Origin: Miniphocaeibacter sp012841535
GTDB taxonomy: Bacteria > Bacillota > Clostridia > Tissierellales > Peptoniphilaceae
Assembly: GCF_049274025.1 (NCBI RefSeq)
Contig: NZ_JBASRV010000034.1
DNA length: 18,322 bases
Strand: one strand, 5' to 3'
The notes below the pieces were generated by a model that had not been told where the DNA came from, searched no databases, and saw only the letters and a list, made by a program, of their open reading frames with translations. The position numbers and the translations under genes are program-made. This document shows positions 6,929 through 14,492 of this stretch, piece after piece. Numbering within the stretch: the first letter of the stretch is position 1; every line of letters begins with the position of its first letter.

Positions 6929-8335
6929 CTAGCCAATTAATGATTTTACTTCTAAAAACTCTCTAAAGCCAAATATTCCAGCTTCTCTTCCCAGTCCTGA
7001 CTGCTTGTATCCACCAAAAGGCAAATAGGCATCGGAGGAATCCTTATTAATATAAACCTCTCCAGAATTAATTTCTCTTGCAACTCTTTGTGCTATTTCA
7101 TCTTCACCATATACAGCAGCTGATAGTCCATAAATAGTGTCGTTAGCTGTTTCTATGGCTTCTTCTATATTTTCAACTTCTATTATTGAAAGAACCGGAC
7201 CAAATATTTCCTCTCTAGCAATAGTCATATTATTATTTACATTATCAAAGACAACAGGTTTTATAAAATATCCACCTTTAGCTTCTGTAGGAATTTCCCC
7301 TAAAATTATATTTGCCCCTTCTTCTAGTCCTAATTCTATATATTTTTTTACTTTCTTAAACTGCTTTTCACTTACTAATGGTCCTACATTAGTCTTAATA
7401 TCTTTAGGATTTCCCACTACTATTTTTGAATACTGTTTCTTTATTTCAGCTATTACTTCATCCTTAATATCTTTAATAACAATTACCCTAGAAAGTGCTA
7501 CACAGGTTTGGCCACAGTTTCCAAATAAAGATGTGAAAATTCTCTTAACTCCTATTTCTATATTACTATTATCTAAGAATATAGCTGGTGATTTCCCACC
7601 TAATTCAAGGGTTATTTTCTTAACTGTATTTATAGCAGTCTTAGCAACTTCCTTTCCTCCTTCTGTTGAACCGGTAAAGGAAACCTTACTAACAAGTTTA
7701 TGTTCTGCTAAAATATTTCCCACTTCTCTTCCTTTTCCTGTTACTAAATTTAAAACACCTTTAGGAAGTCCTGCTTTGTGGAAACCATCTATAATATAAT
7801 AAGATGTTAAAGGGGCAATTTGACTAGGTTTTAATACAAGTGTGCAGCCAGCTAATATAGCTGGAATTATCTTTTGTATAATTTGTCCCATAGGAAAATT
7901 CCAAGGAGTTAAACAGGCTACAACTCCCACAGGTTCATACCTAATTTTTCCTACACCTAATTCCTCTTCAAATTTAAAATCTCTTACAATATTAATATAT
8001 GCATTAATTCTGTTTATATTATTACGGACTTGGTTATTCCTTGCAAATTTAACCGGTGAACCTTGTTCTTCAATAATTGTATTTGCAATTTCTTCTAAAT
8101 TATTTTCTATGTACTCCTTAAATTTTTCTACTACTTCTATTCTTTCCTCTATATTTGTATTTTTCCAAGTTTTAAATGCATTAAAAGCTGCATTAACAGC
8201 ATTATTTACATCTTCTGAATTTCCCCTTGGAACTTTGCCAATAATTTTTTTATTTGAAGGATTCTCAACTTCAATAAATTCATTTGAACTAGATTTTACA
8301 AATTCACCATTAATATACAACTTACTATAATCCAT
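6929..8335 (-). CDS. NAD(P)+-dependent aldehyde dehydrogenase
   Basis: 468 residues, full length for the superfamily. It oxidises an aldehyde to a carboxylate with NAD(P)+ in the cytoplasm. Key features are present: TPWNFP with Asn146 for the oxyanion hole, Lys169 in LVLKPS, FTGSTEGG (220-227) for the cofactor, general base Glu244 in LELGGKSP, catalytic Cys278 in GQTC, and EEIFGP (375-380). The substrate cannot be read from sequence. The ATG at 8335 has AAGGGGG 8 nt upstream, but that site is the 3' arm of a 14-bp hairpin in the leader, so translation from read-through mRNA may be restricted. The small membrane protein gene lies downstream on the same strand. Confidence 0.94.
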   Translation of the reverse strand: MDYSKLYINGEFVKSSSNEFIEVENPSNKKIIGKVPRGNSEDVNNAVNAAFNAFKTWKNTNIEERIEVVEKFKEYIENNLEEIANTIIEEQGSPVKFARNNQVRNNINRINAYINIVRDFKFEEELGVGKIRYEPVGVVACLTPWNFPMGQIIQKIIPAILAGCTLVLKPSQIAPLTSYYIIDGFHKAGLPKGVLNLVTGKGREVGNILAEHKLVSKVSFTGSTEGGKEVAKTAINTVKKITLELGGKSPAIFLDNSNIEIGVKRIFTSLFGNCGQTCVALSRVIVIKDIKDEVIAEIKKQYSKIVVGNPKDIKTNVGPLVSEKQFKKVKKYIELGLEEGANIILGEIPTEAKGGYFIKPVVFDNVNNNMTIAREEIFGPVLSIIEVENIEEAIETANDTIYGLSAAVYGEDEIAQRVAREINSGEVYINKDSSDAYLPFGGYKQSGLGREAGIFGFREFLEVKSLIG

Positions 8336-8339
8336 TAAA

Positions 8340-8384
8340 AATACCCCCTTATAATATATTTATATCCTTTTATAAGAGGGTATT
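8340..8384 (-). terminator. Hairpin: terminator of the HAAS/DUF4097 gene that also covers the ALDH ribosome binding site
   Basis: Arms 8340-8353 and 8371-8384 pair over 14 bp in minus-strand RNA (one G-U; a mismatch on the plus strand, so it is selected for minus-strand transcripts), followed by a TTTTT run. The 3' arm holds AAGGGGG, the ribosome binding site of the aldehyde dehydrogenase, whose ATG is 5 nt beyond the stem. It therefore acts as an intrinsic terminator for the upstream operon, a translational block, or both. Confidence 0.7.
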
Positions 8385-8386
8385 AA
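8359..8386 (-). promoter_or_regulatory. Possible ALDH promoter inside the hairpin
   Basis: Minus-strand TTAATA (8381-8386), 16-nt spacer and TATAAA (8359-8364). Transcription would start near 8352, leaving out the 5' arm of the hairpin, so this transcript could not fold and the ribosome binding site would be free. The -35 match is only 4 of 6, so this is tentative. Confidence 0.35.
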
Positions 8387-8399
8387 CTTAATTTAAATT

Positions 8400-9482
8400 T
8401 TATTGTATTTTTATATCTCCTGATACGGTTTTTACAGTCATTTTACTACTGGATTTTCCTATAATATTCCTATAACTTTTACCTATATTATTCTTTATTC
8501 CCTTTTCATCTCTAATTGAAATATCACCAGAAACTGTTGAAATATCTACAGCATAATTCATATTTTCTATTCTTCCCTTAATATCACCAGAAACTGTATT
8601 AGCAGAAAAATTATTTGAATTTCTTAAATCGAATTTAAAATCTCCCGATACTGTATCTATATTTATTTCCGGTCCATCTGCATCTATTAAAATATCCCCT
8701 GACATGGTATTTATATTAATACTGTTTTTAACTCCCTTAACCATAATGTCTCCTGAAGCAGAATTTCCTTTAAAAGTACTTCCTGAACTTTCTAAATCAA
8801 GGTCACCACTAGCAGAGAAAAAACTAACATTGTTTTTCTTTACATATATTTTTCCATCTCCACTTTCAGAACTTACACTTATATTCGCCTCGTTTCCTAT
8901 TGGTAATCTTATATATATTTCTTTAATAGGACTTTTAACACCAAAAGAAAAATATTTGTTAATATCAAATTTACTAGCATTATATGTTCCAACCTTTAAT
9001 GTTGTTCCTTCTTTCAATACAGTAAAGTCATATTCTTCGTCAATTGCTGTATGGCTTACTTCAATATAATCTTCATTATGGTTTTCAATAAAAACATCTG
9101 TATTGGCAACTTTCACTTCTATCCTGTGAATTGGAGTTTCTATTTTTTCATTATCCATAATTAAATCTGTAGAATCATAAACTGTACTTTCCTTTTTTGA
9201 AAATAAGTTTCCTACCTTATCTGCTATATCGGCAAAAAATTCCCCATTGAAATTATCAAAAATATTTCCTTTTTTATTTTCATTAAAAAGTCCTTCCTCT
9301 TTAAATCCTTCGTATATTTCCCTTGGACTTCCTAAAGAACGAGAAATTTCCTCTTCACTCTTTCCTTCTTCCTTTCCAGACCTAAAATGCTCCTCATAAT
9401 CTAGCTTAATTTCTCTATATACAGCTGCATCTACGTTTCTAAAATAATAGTCTAGAAGTTCCATAAACTCTTTTTCATTCAT
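8400..9482 (-). CDS. HAAS (DUF1700) plus DUF4097 beta-solenoid protein
   Basis: 360 residues. Residues 1-65 form the HAAS/DUF1700 signature (MELLDYYFRNV, then LDYEEHFRSGKEEGKSEEEISRSLGSP), a helical domain usually encoded beside PadR regulators. After an acidic linker, residues about 110-360 are a DUF4097 (LiaG-like) domain with eight SGD-centred repeats of the form hydrophobic-T/S-x-SGD-I/L/F-x-hydrophobic, as expected for a beta-solenoid. Unlike many HAAS or DUF4097 proteins it has no evident membrane helix or signal peptide, so it looks cytoplasmic. The ATG overlaps the padR stop by 4 nt (ATGA) and has a strong AGGAGG. It is the second gene of the padR operon. Its role is unknown; it may modulate or report to PadR in envelope stress. 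Confidence 0.85.
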   Translation of the reverse strand: MNEKEFMELLDYYFRNVDAAVYREIKLDYEEHFRSGKEEGKSEEEISRSLGSPREIYEGFKEEGLFNENKKGNIFDNFNGEFFADIADKVGNLFSKKESTVYDSTDLIMDNEKIETPIHRIEVKVANTDVFIENHNEDYIEVSHTAIDEEYDFTVLKEGTTLKVGTYNASKFDINKYFSFGVKSPIKEIYIRLPIGNEANISVSSESGDGKIYVKKNNVSFFSASGDLDLESSGSTFKGNSASGDIMVKGVKNSININTMSGDILIDADGPEINIDTVSGDFKFDLRNSNNFSANTVSGDIKGRIENMNYAVDISTVSGDISIRDEKGIKNNIGKSYRNIIGKSSSKMTVKTVSGDIKIQ

Positions 9483-9796
9483 TGTTTTTCCTCCTGTAAA
9501 ATCATCTTCACTCCACTTACAAGTTCATTCCAATCCTCGTAAGATTTTCTTAAATATTCTTTACCTGTGTCTGTAATTTTATAATATTTCCTTTGAGGTC
9601 CTGTTTGAGATTCTTTATAATAAGTTGCCACATAACCATCTTTTGCCAGTCTTCTAAGCATAGGATAAATAGTTCCTTCTGACATTTTTATAAATTCTGC
9701 TAAAGAATCAACTATTTCATATCCGTAGGAATCTTTTCTATTTATAATTGCCAGTACACATAATTCAAGTACACCTTTCTTTAGTTGAGTATTCAT
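9479..9796 (-). CDS. PadR family transcriptional regulator
   Basis: 105 residues, the short PadR subfamily with a winged helix plus one C-terminal dimerisation helix. The pattern is classical: LELCVLAIINRKDSYGYEI, then SEGTIYPMLRRLAKDGYV, then RKYYKITDTGKEYL. These proteins are usually autorepressors that respond to a small molecule or envelope stress. The ATG has AAGGAG 8 nt upstream. Its promoter is excellent and overlaps a dyad, consistent with autoregulation. The 4-nt overlap with the HAAS/DUF4097 gene indicates translational coupling. Confidence 0.94.
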   Translation of the reverse strand: MNTQLKKGVLELCVLAIINRKDSYGYEIVDSLAEFIKMSEGTIYPMLRRLAKDGYVATYYKESQTGPQRKYYKITDTGKEYLRKSYEDWNELVSGVKMILQEEKQ

Positions 9797-9816
9797 TTTA
9801 CCAACTCCTTAATATT

Positions 9817-9852
9817 ATTATAAAACAAGGTACCGTTTATTGCAAGATACCT
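9817..9852 (-). promoter_or_regulatory. padR promoter with overlapping operator dyad
   Basis: Minus-strand TTGCAA (9840-9845), 17-nt spacer and TATAAT (9817-9822). An AGGTA...TACCT dyad (9828-9832 and 9848-9852) brackets the -35 and half of the spacer, where a bound repressor would block RNA polymerase. The most likely ligand is PadR itself. Confidence 0.65.
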
Positions 9853-9936
9853 GTTAATATATAGATTCTTGTAATTTTAATAGATTAATTTTAATAAATA
9901 TTACAAATAAGATTAGGTAAAAAATTATTTATATAG

Positions 9937-9942
9937 TATAAT
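9937..9942 (+). promoter_or_regulatory. Candidate -10 element for the ATP-grasp/hydrolase operon
   Basis: A consensus TATAAT 54 nt upstream of the ATP-grasp start. No good -35 is found at 16-18 nt. It lies in the divergent region facing padR (9797-9995), where I see no other gene or convincing structure. Confidence 0.3.
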
Positions 9943-9995
9943 AGTAATAATATTCATTTACGCTTTAAAACATTAACTTACTAAGGAGGTTTATT

Positions 9996-11159
9996 ATGAA
10001 TTTTATTTTTATTTCCCCACATTTCCCAACTAATTTTGAAAATTTTATAATTCGTCTACGTGAAAATGGAGTAAATGTATTGGGAATTGCAGACGAACAA
10101 TACAATAATCTTTCAGATAATTTAAAGGCTAATCTTACTGAATATTATAGAGTAAATGATTTAGAAAATTATAACGAAGTTTTACGTGCATGCGGATATT
10201 TTACCCATAAATATGGTAAAATTGACAGAATAGAATCCCACAATGAACATTGGTTGGAACTAGATGCTAAACTTAGAACAGATTTTAATGTTTTTGGTTT
10301 TCATAATGAGGATATAGACAAAATCAAAAGAAAATCTGAAATGAAAAAAGTTTTTCAAGAATGTAATATTCCAGTTGCTAAAGGTAGAGTTTTCACAGAC
10401 TATGAAGACGCTGTTAAGCTGGCAATGGAATTAGGATACCCTGTATGTATTAAGCCAGATTCAGGAGTTGGAGCAAATGACACCCATAAAATCCATAATG
10501 AAAATGACTTAAAGGAATTTTATTCAATTAAACAAGATGTAGATTATATAATGGAAGAATTTATTGATGGTGATATTGTTACCTACGATGGACTAACAGA
10601 TCAAAATGGTAATACAGTATTTAACTCCACTTTACTATATGATAAAGCAGTTCTTGAAATTGCCGAATTCGATACCGATATGTATTATTATATTCCTAGG
10701 GAGTTACCTGAGGACTTAATTGAATATGGCGAGCTTTGTGTAAAAGCTTTTAATGTAGTAGAAAGATTTTTCCATTTAGAATTCTTTAGAGAAAAAAATA
10801 CAGGAAAATTAATTGCTTTAGAAATAAACTGTCGTCCACCTGGTGGAAGTACAACAGATATGTTTAATTATGCAAATGATATTGATGTTTACAAAGAATA
10901 TGCTAATATAGTTACTCATAACACTTTTGAAGCAAAGGTTACAAGACCATATTATTGTTCTTATATAAGTAGAAAAGACAGAAACTATGTTAATTCCGTT
11001 GATGATATTATAGAAAAATATTATGATTATATTGTAGATATTCAATCTATACCTGGAATATTTTCTACAATTATGGGTAATTATGGCTTTATTATTAGAA
11101 CAGCTGAAAAAGAAAAATTATCCGAAATAATAGAAGCAATATCAATTGAAAGGAGTTAA
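9996..11159 (+). CDS. ATP-grasp domain ligase of unknown substrate
   Basis: 387 residues, soluble. The N terminus (MNFIFISPHFP) is a Rossmann-like pre-ATP-grasp domain. The ATP-grasp fold spans about 105-310: nucleotide-binding Lys153 in CIKPDSGVGA, Glu187/Glu188 in MEEFIDGD at the hinge, Glu262, and metal-binding Glu276 and Asn278 followed by Arg280 in ALEINCRPPGG. These residues imply an active ATP-dependent carboxylate-amine (or -thiol) ligase acting through an acyl phosphate. It resembles the carbamoyl-phosphate-synthase-L/biotin-carboxylase branch. The substrate cannot be inferred. AAGGAGG lies 6 nt before the ATG. One base separates its stop from the ATG of a hydrolase gene, so the two surely act in one pathway. 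Confidence 0.88.
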   Translation: MNFIFISPHFPTNFENFIIRLRENGVNVLGIADEQYNNLSDNLKANLTEYYRVNDLENYNEVLRACGYFTHKYGKIDRIESHNEHWLELDAKLRTDFNVFGFHNEDIDKIKRKSEMKKVFQECNIPVAKGRVFTDYEDAVKLAMELGYPVCIKPDSGVGANDTHKIHNENDLKEFYSIKQDVDYIMEEFIDGDIVTYDGLTDQNGNTVFNSTLLYDKAVLEIAEFDTDMYYYIPRELPEDLIEYGELCVKAFNVVERFFHLEFFREKNTGKLIALEINCRPPGGSTTDMFNYANDIDVYKEYANIVTHNTFEAKVTRPYYCSYISRKDRNYVNSVDDIIEKYYDYIVDIQSIPGIFSTIMGNYGFIIRTAEKEKLSEIIEAISIERS

Positions 11160-11160
11160 A

Positions 11161-11916
11161 ATGAATATAGAGTATCATAGTTTTTATTCTCATCATTTAA
11201 ATAGAGATATGCCATTTAAAAGATATGGCCATGGAGGAAAGGTAATAATAGTATTTCCTTCATCAGGAGGACGATTTTACGAATATGAAGACTTTAAGAT
11301 GATAGAGTCTATTGCATGGTTTATCGATAATGGTCATGTACAGGTATTTACTGCCGATTCAGTAGATAAAGAAGCTTTTCTATGTGATTGGAAAAGTCCA
11401 TATGACAAGGCGGAAATGCACAATGCTTACGACAGATATATAATTCACGAACTAGTAGGATTTATAAAAAGTTATACCAATAATCCTGGTCCTTATATGA
11501 CTACTGGTTGTAGTATGGGTGCTTATCATGCTGTAAACTTCCTTTTAAGACATCCTGATGTATTTGATTCTACAATAGCCTTAAGTGGAGTTTATGATAT
11601 AAGATATATAATAAATTCTGATTATAATGATTTTAATGTATATGAAAATTCTCCAGTTGATTATATTTGGAATCAAAATGACCCTTGGTTTATTGATAAA
11701 TATAGAAATAGCAATATAATTATGGTAACAGGTCAAGGTCGCTGGGAAGAACAAAGTATTAAAGATACGAAAAAAATGGAAGAAGCTTTTGACTTTAAAC
11801 AAATACCTGTCTGGATTGACTATTGGGGCTATGACGTAGATCATGACTGGCCTTGGTGGAGAATTCAAATGTCTTATTATTTAGGTAAATTATTAGAGCA
11901 AGGATATTTATATTAA
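11161..11916 (+). CDS. Esterase-like alpha/beta-hydrolase paired with the ATP-grasp ligase
   Basis: 251 residues from the ATG at 11161, which has AAAGGAG 5 nt upstream inside the end of the ATP-grasp gene; an earlier in-frame TTG at 11146 falls within that binding site and is unlikely. The nucleophile elbow is GCSMG with Ser118, and a catalytic His is probably His228 in DVDHDWPWW; the acid residue is not certain. There is no signal peptide, so it is cytoplasmic. VFPSSGG (31-37) could form the oxyanion loop. It resembles putative esterases of the esterase-D-like superfamily. With a ligase beside it, it may hydrolyse, transfer or proofread the ligase product; that is inference. The stop codon lies inside the terminator. 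Confidence 0.86.
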   Translation: MNIEYHSFYSHHLNRDMPFKRYGHGGKVIIVFPSSGGRFYEYEDFKMIESIAWFIDNGHVQVFTADSVDKEAFLCDWKSPYDKAEMHNAYDRYIIHELVGFIKSYTNNPGPYMTTGCSMGAYHAVNFLLRHPDVFDSTIALSGVYDIRYIINSDYNDFNVYENSPVDYIWNQNDPWFIDKYRNSNIIMVTGQGRWEEQSIKDTKKMEEAFDFKQIPVWIDYWGYDVDHDWPWWRIQMSYYLGKLLEQGYLY

Positions 11917-11929
11917 TCCTTGCTTTTTT
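11897..11929 (+). terminator. Terminator of the ATP-grasp/hydrolase operon
   Basis: A perfect 9-bp stem (11897-11905 with 11916-11924) and a T-run to 11929. The 5' arm encodes the last residues of the hydrolase, and its stop codon ends in the hairpin. Confidence 0.85.
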
Positions 11930-11939
11930 AAATTTTATT

Positions 11940-11967
11940 TTGATATTAATAATTTATATTATATAAT
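11940..11967 (+). promoter_or_regulatory. Promoter of the cell-wall-binding protein gene
   Basis: TTGATA (11940-11945), 16-nt spacer and TATAAT (11962-11967), placed 11 nt after the preceding terminator and 28 nt before the GTG start. Confidence 0.6.
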
Positions 11968-11995
11968 AAATATGTTGTTTATAAGGAGGTTGAAA

Positions 11996-13795
11996 GTGAG
12001 AATAAAAAAATATTTTTTATCATTTTCTATTGTATTTTTAAATTTAATTTTCATAGCTAGTAGCAGCGTTTCAAATGCTAGTAGTCTAACAGATATTGTA
12101 TATACAAAAATAGATGATGATGTTTATGGTAGATACACCGAAAGTACTACAGTAGAACAAACAAATTATAGGGGTAGATTAAAGCTTAATTCCTCACAGC
12201 AAGAGTCTTTAATAAAAAGTGGGTATAGAAGCCAAGAAAGAAAAGGAAGGGTTTTTACAACAGAATTAGGTCAGGCCTTTATTAATAGATTTTATAAAGA
12301 TGGAAACTTTGTTGACTGTGCATATTTTAAAATATATGGTAATACAGGTGGCCCTTTAATTAATTTCAATTACTTGAAAATAAAGGAAATGGAAGCAAAT
12401 TTAGATTTCTATTATGATTTAATAGGAAATAGAACTGCTACTGGATTATACGATAGAATAGACAAGAATTCCTTTAAAAATGATGGTAAAACCCTAGAAA
12501 AAATTAATTATTTTGACATAATTACAGATGAAACTAGTGAAAGAGTTTATTTATTTAGAGTAAAAGACAGATATGGCAATATTAGTAAATATATCTTAAA
12601 AACCATAGGTAAACTAGAATTAAATAATGAAAAATCTCCTGGAAGTACAGTTACTATTACCTATAATACTAGGATTAAAGGTATTGATGTTCCTTCTCAA
12701 ACTTTAGAATATGGAGATTTAGCTAGTCCACCAGAAGAACCAATTTATAAAAAAATAGAAATTACTTCTGGCCCATCATCAGGAGTTTATAACAAAAAAT
12801 TTGGTGGTTGGTTTTATGATAATAGAAGTCATAGTATCCCTATGGATTTTTCACAACCAGTAAAACGAGACACTAATTTATTTATAAGTTGGTGTGATAC
12901 TTTTAGGCTTAGAGGCAAGGACAGGTTTGAAACCTCAAGACTAGTAGCTAGTAAATTTCTACAAGCTGACTCTGCTGTAATAGTCAATGGATATTCCTTC
13001 CCAGATGCCCTAAGTGCATCACCACTTGCTACTGCTGCAGATTCACCATTAATATTAGTAGAAAAGGACAATATTAGTAAAGAGGATCTTTCCTTATTAG
13101 AAACTTTAGGAGTAAGAAAAGCATATATAATCGGTTCAGAAAACACAGTATCTAAAAATATTGAAGAAGATGTTCAAAATATTGGTATAATAACCCATAG
13201 AATTGCTGGTTCCGATAGAGTGGACACATCACTTAATATTGCAAAAGAAATCTATAAGATAACTGGAGATAGAAAAGCTGTAACCTTTGCCAATGGTTTT
13301 GATTTTCCAGATGCCCTATCCTCTACAAGTGTTGCAAATAGATTTAATACACCAATAATTCTAGGCAGCCCAGATATAATAGAAAAATCAGCAATAGAAT
13401 TTGTTAATTCAAATAATATTTCAGACATTTATATTGTAGGTGGAAAAAATTCTATATCAGATGATTTAGAAAAAAATTTTAGCAATAAAAATATTACCAG
13501 AATTAGTGGTTCTAATAGATATAAAACATCATTGGAAGTTACAAAATTTATAAATTATAATACCCATTCAATTATACTAGCTAGTGGAGAAAACTATGCA
13601 GATGGAATAGTTGCTGGATCTTATGCAGGACTAACTCAACTTCCAATACTATTAATGCCTCAAGGCGATACTTTAGATCAAGAAACTAAAGAGTATTTAC
13701 AAAGTATTGGCCTACATGAAGCAGTTACTATTGGCAGTGAAAAATGGATATCTGATAGTATACAGGAAAAAGTATCCTGTGTAACAATAGAATAA
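11996..13795 (+). CDS. Secreted protein with three cell-wall-binding type 2 (CWB2) repeats
   Basis: 599 residues from a GTG start with AAGGAGG 6 nt upstream; an ATG at 11972 lies before that site and only 5 bases past the -10, so I reject it. A signal peptide occupies about 1-28 (RIKK, then a long hydrophobic core, then SNAS). Residues 30-210 are an unrecognised region. Residues 217-300 resemble an InlB B-type/Listeria-Bacteroides repeat (FGGWFYD, then LFISW). Three CWB2 (PF04122-type) repeats follow at about 304-400, 402-500 and 502-597, each starting with a variant of RxxGxxRxxTS and carrying NGYSFPDALSA, NGFDFPDALSS or GENYADGIVA. In Clostridioides difficile such triplets trimerise and bind an anionic wall polymer non-covalently, so this protein is probably displayed on the cell surface. 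No sortase motif is present. Confidence 0.92.
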   Translation: MRIKKYFLSFSIVFLNLIFIASSSVSNASSLTDIVYTKIDDDVYGRYTESTTVEQTNYRGRLKLNSSQQESLIKSGYRSQERKGRVFTTELGQAFINRFYKDGNFVDCAYFKIYGNTGGPLINFNYLKIKEMEANLDFYYDLIGNRTATGLYDRIDKNSFKNDGKTLEKINYFDIITDETSERVYLFRVKDRYGNISKYILKTIGKLELNNEKSPGSTVTITYNTRIKGIDVPSQTLEYGDLASPPEEPIYKKIEITSGPSSGVYNKKFGGWFYDNRSHSIPMDFSQPVKRDTNLFISWCDTFRLRGKDRFETSRLVASKFLQADSAVIVNGYSFPDALSASPLATAADSPLILVEKDNISKEDLSLLETLGVRKAYIIGSENTVSKNIEEDVQNIGIITHRIAGSDRVDTSLNIAKEIYKITGDRKAVTFANGFDFPDALSSTSVANRFNTPIILGSPDIIEKSAIEFVNSNNISDIYIVGGKNSISDDLEKNFSNKNITRISGSNRYKTSLEVTKFINYNTHSIILASGENYADGIVAGSYAGLTQLPILLMPQGDTLDQETKEYLQSIGLHEAVTIGSEKWISDSIQEKVSCVTIE

Positions 13796-13803
13796 AATAT
13801 TTA

Positions 13804-13829
13804 AATAGCCTATTTTAGGCTATTTTTTG
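13804..13829 (+). terminator. Terminator of the CWB2 protein gene
   Basis: A perfect 9-bp stem (13804-13812 with 13816-13824) and a T-run to 13828, 8 nt after the stop codon. Confidence 0.85.
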
Positions 13830-13948
13830 TTTTCTTAATAAAAAATCTTAGACATTTTGTAGAATTATTGTTTCCTATTTGTAACAAAAAAGATTTATCT
13901 TAATGTTAGAATATAATAATAGATAGATATAGAGAAAAGAGGTCATTT

Positions 13949-14452
13949 ATGAAATTATTAATATTTATCTTAATTGCTATAGTTCTTTTTATTATATATT
14001 TAAAATTTAAAAATAAGGAAAAAAACAAACAGTTACAAATAAATTTAGAGGCATATTCTAAATTTAAAACCTTAGAATTTGACACTTATGGTGAAATAAA
14101 AAATCTAGGAATGAAGTACGAAAAATATGAATTTGATTCAGAAACCTTAGACGAATTTATTGAAACAATGCATACCTACAGTAATTGGAAAAAACTTCCC
14201 TTAACTAAAAACTTAAAAGTACTACTTGAAGACTATATTCTATCCTCTTCTGCAAATGCAGAAGATAGTAGTAAATTTAAAGGATATATTAATATACCGC
14301 CTTACGTGAAAGGATACTATTATTTTATTGATAGAAATAAAAATAGAGAAAACATTGACAATACAATACTTCATAGACAACATTTAGGCTTTGAATTGTT
14401 TATCCTAAACACTGATGATAAAGAACTTAATCATATAGTTATGAATATATAA
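13949..14452 (+). CDS. Membrane-tethered hypothetical protein
   Basis: 167 residues. A single strongly hydrophobic helix at 3-18 is followed by a basic KFKNKEKNK stretch, which by the positive-inside rule places the rest of the chain in the cytoplasm. The remaining 140 residues are mixed, polar and aromatic-rich, with YVKGYYYF near 118-126 the most distinctive part. I recognise no domain. It has a moderate ribosome binding site (AAGAGG, 5 nt). It is monocistronic, bounded by the CWB2 terminator upstream and a shared bidirectional terminator downstream. The 153-nt gap before it holds a TATAAT near 13913 without a convincing -35. Confidence 0.75.
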   Translation: MKLLIFILIAIVLFIIYLKFKNKEKNKQLQINLEAYSKFKTLEFDTYGEIKNLGMKYEKYEFDSETLDEFIETMHTYSNWKKLPLTKNLKVLLEDYILSSSANAEDSSKFKGYINIPPYVKGYYYFIDRNKNRENIDNTILHRQHLGFELFILNTDDKELNHIVMNI

Positions 14453-14485
14453 AACACCTTTTAAATGCTACTATAAAAGGTGTTT
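14452..14485. terminator. Bidirectional terminator between convergent genes
   Basis: A perfect 12-bp stem (14452-14463 with 14474-14485) and a 10-nt loop, located between the ends of the hypothetical gene (plus) and the LysR gene (minus). Its AAAA/TTTT arm ends provide short U-tracts in both directions. Confidence 0.75.
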
Positions 14486-14492
14486 CATAACT

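Noticed and set aside
7137..8330. Two long plus-strand frames opposite the aldehyde dehydrogenase
   Set aside because: They mirror a well-supported enzyme gene and have hydrophobic low-complexity translations typical of antisense shadows.
9869..9906. TTGTAAT...ATTACAA dyad between padR and the ATP-grasp gene
   Set aside because: Only 7-bp arms with a wide spacer in very AT-rich DNA; chance is a sufficient explanation.
11146..11160. Upstream TTG start for the hydrolase
   Set aside because: It lies inside the AAAGGAG that serves the ATG at 11161.
11972..11995. Upstream ATG start for the CWB2 protein
   Set aside because: It falls only 5 bases past the -10 and upstream of AAGGAGG; the GTG at 11996 has ideal spacing and gives a proper signal peptide.
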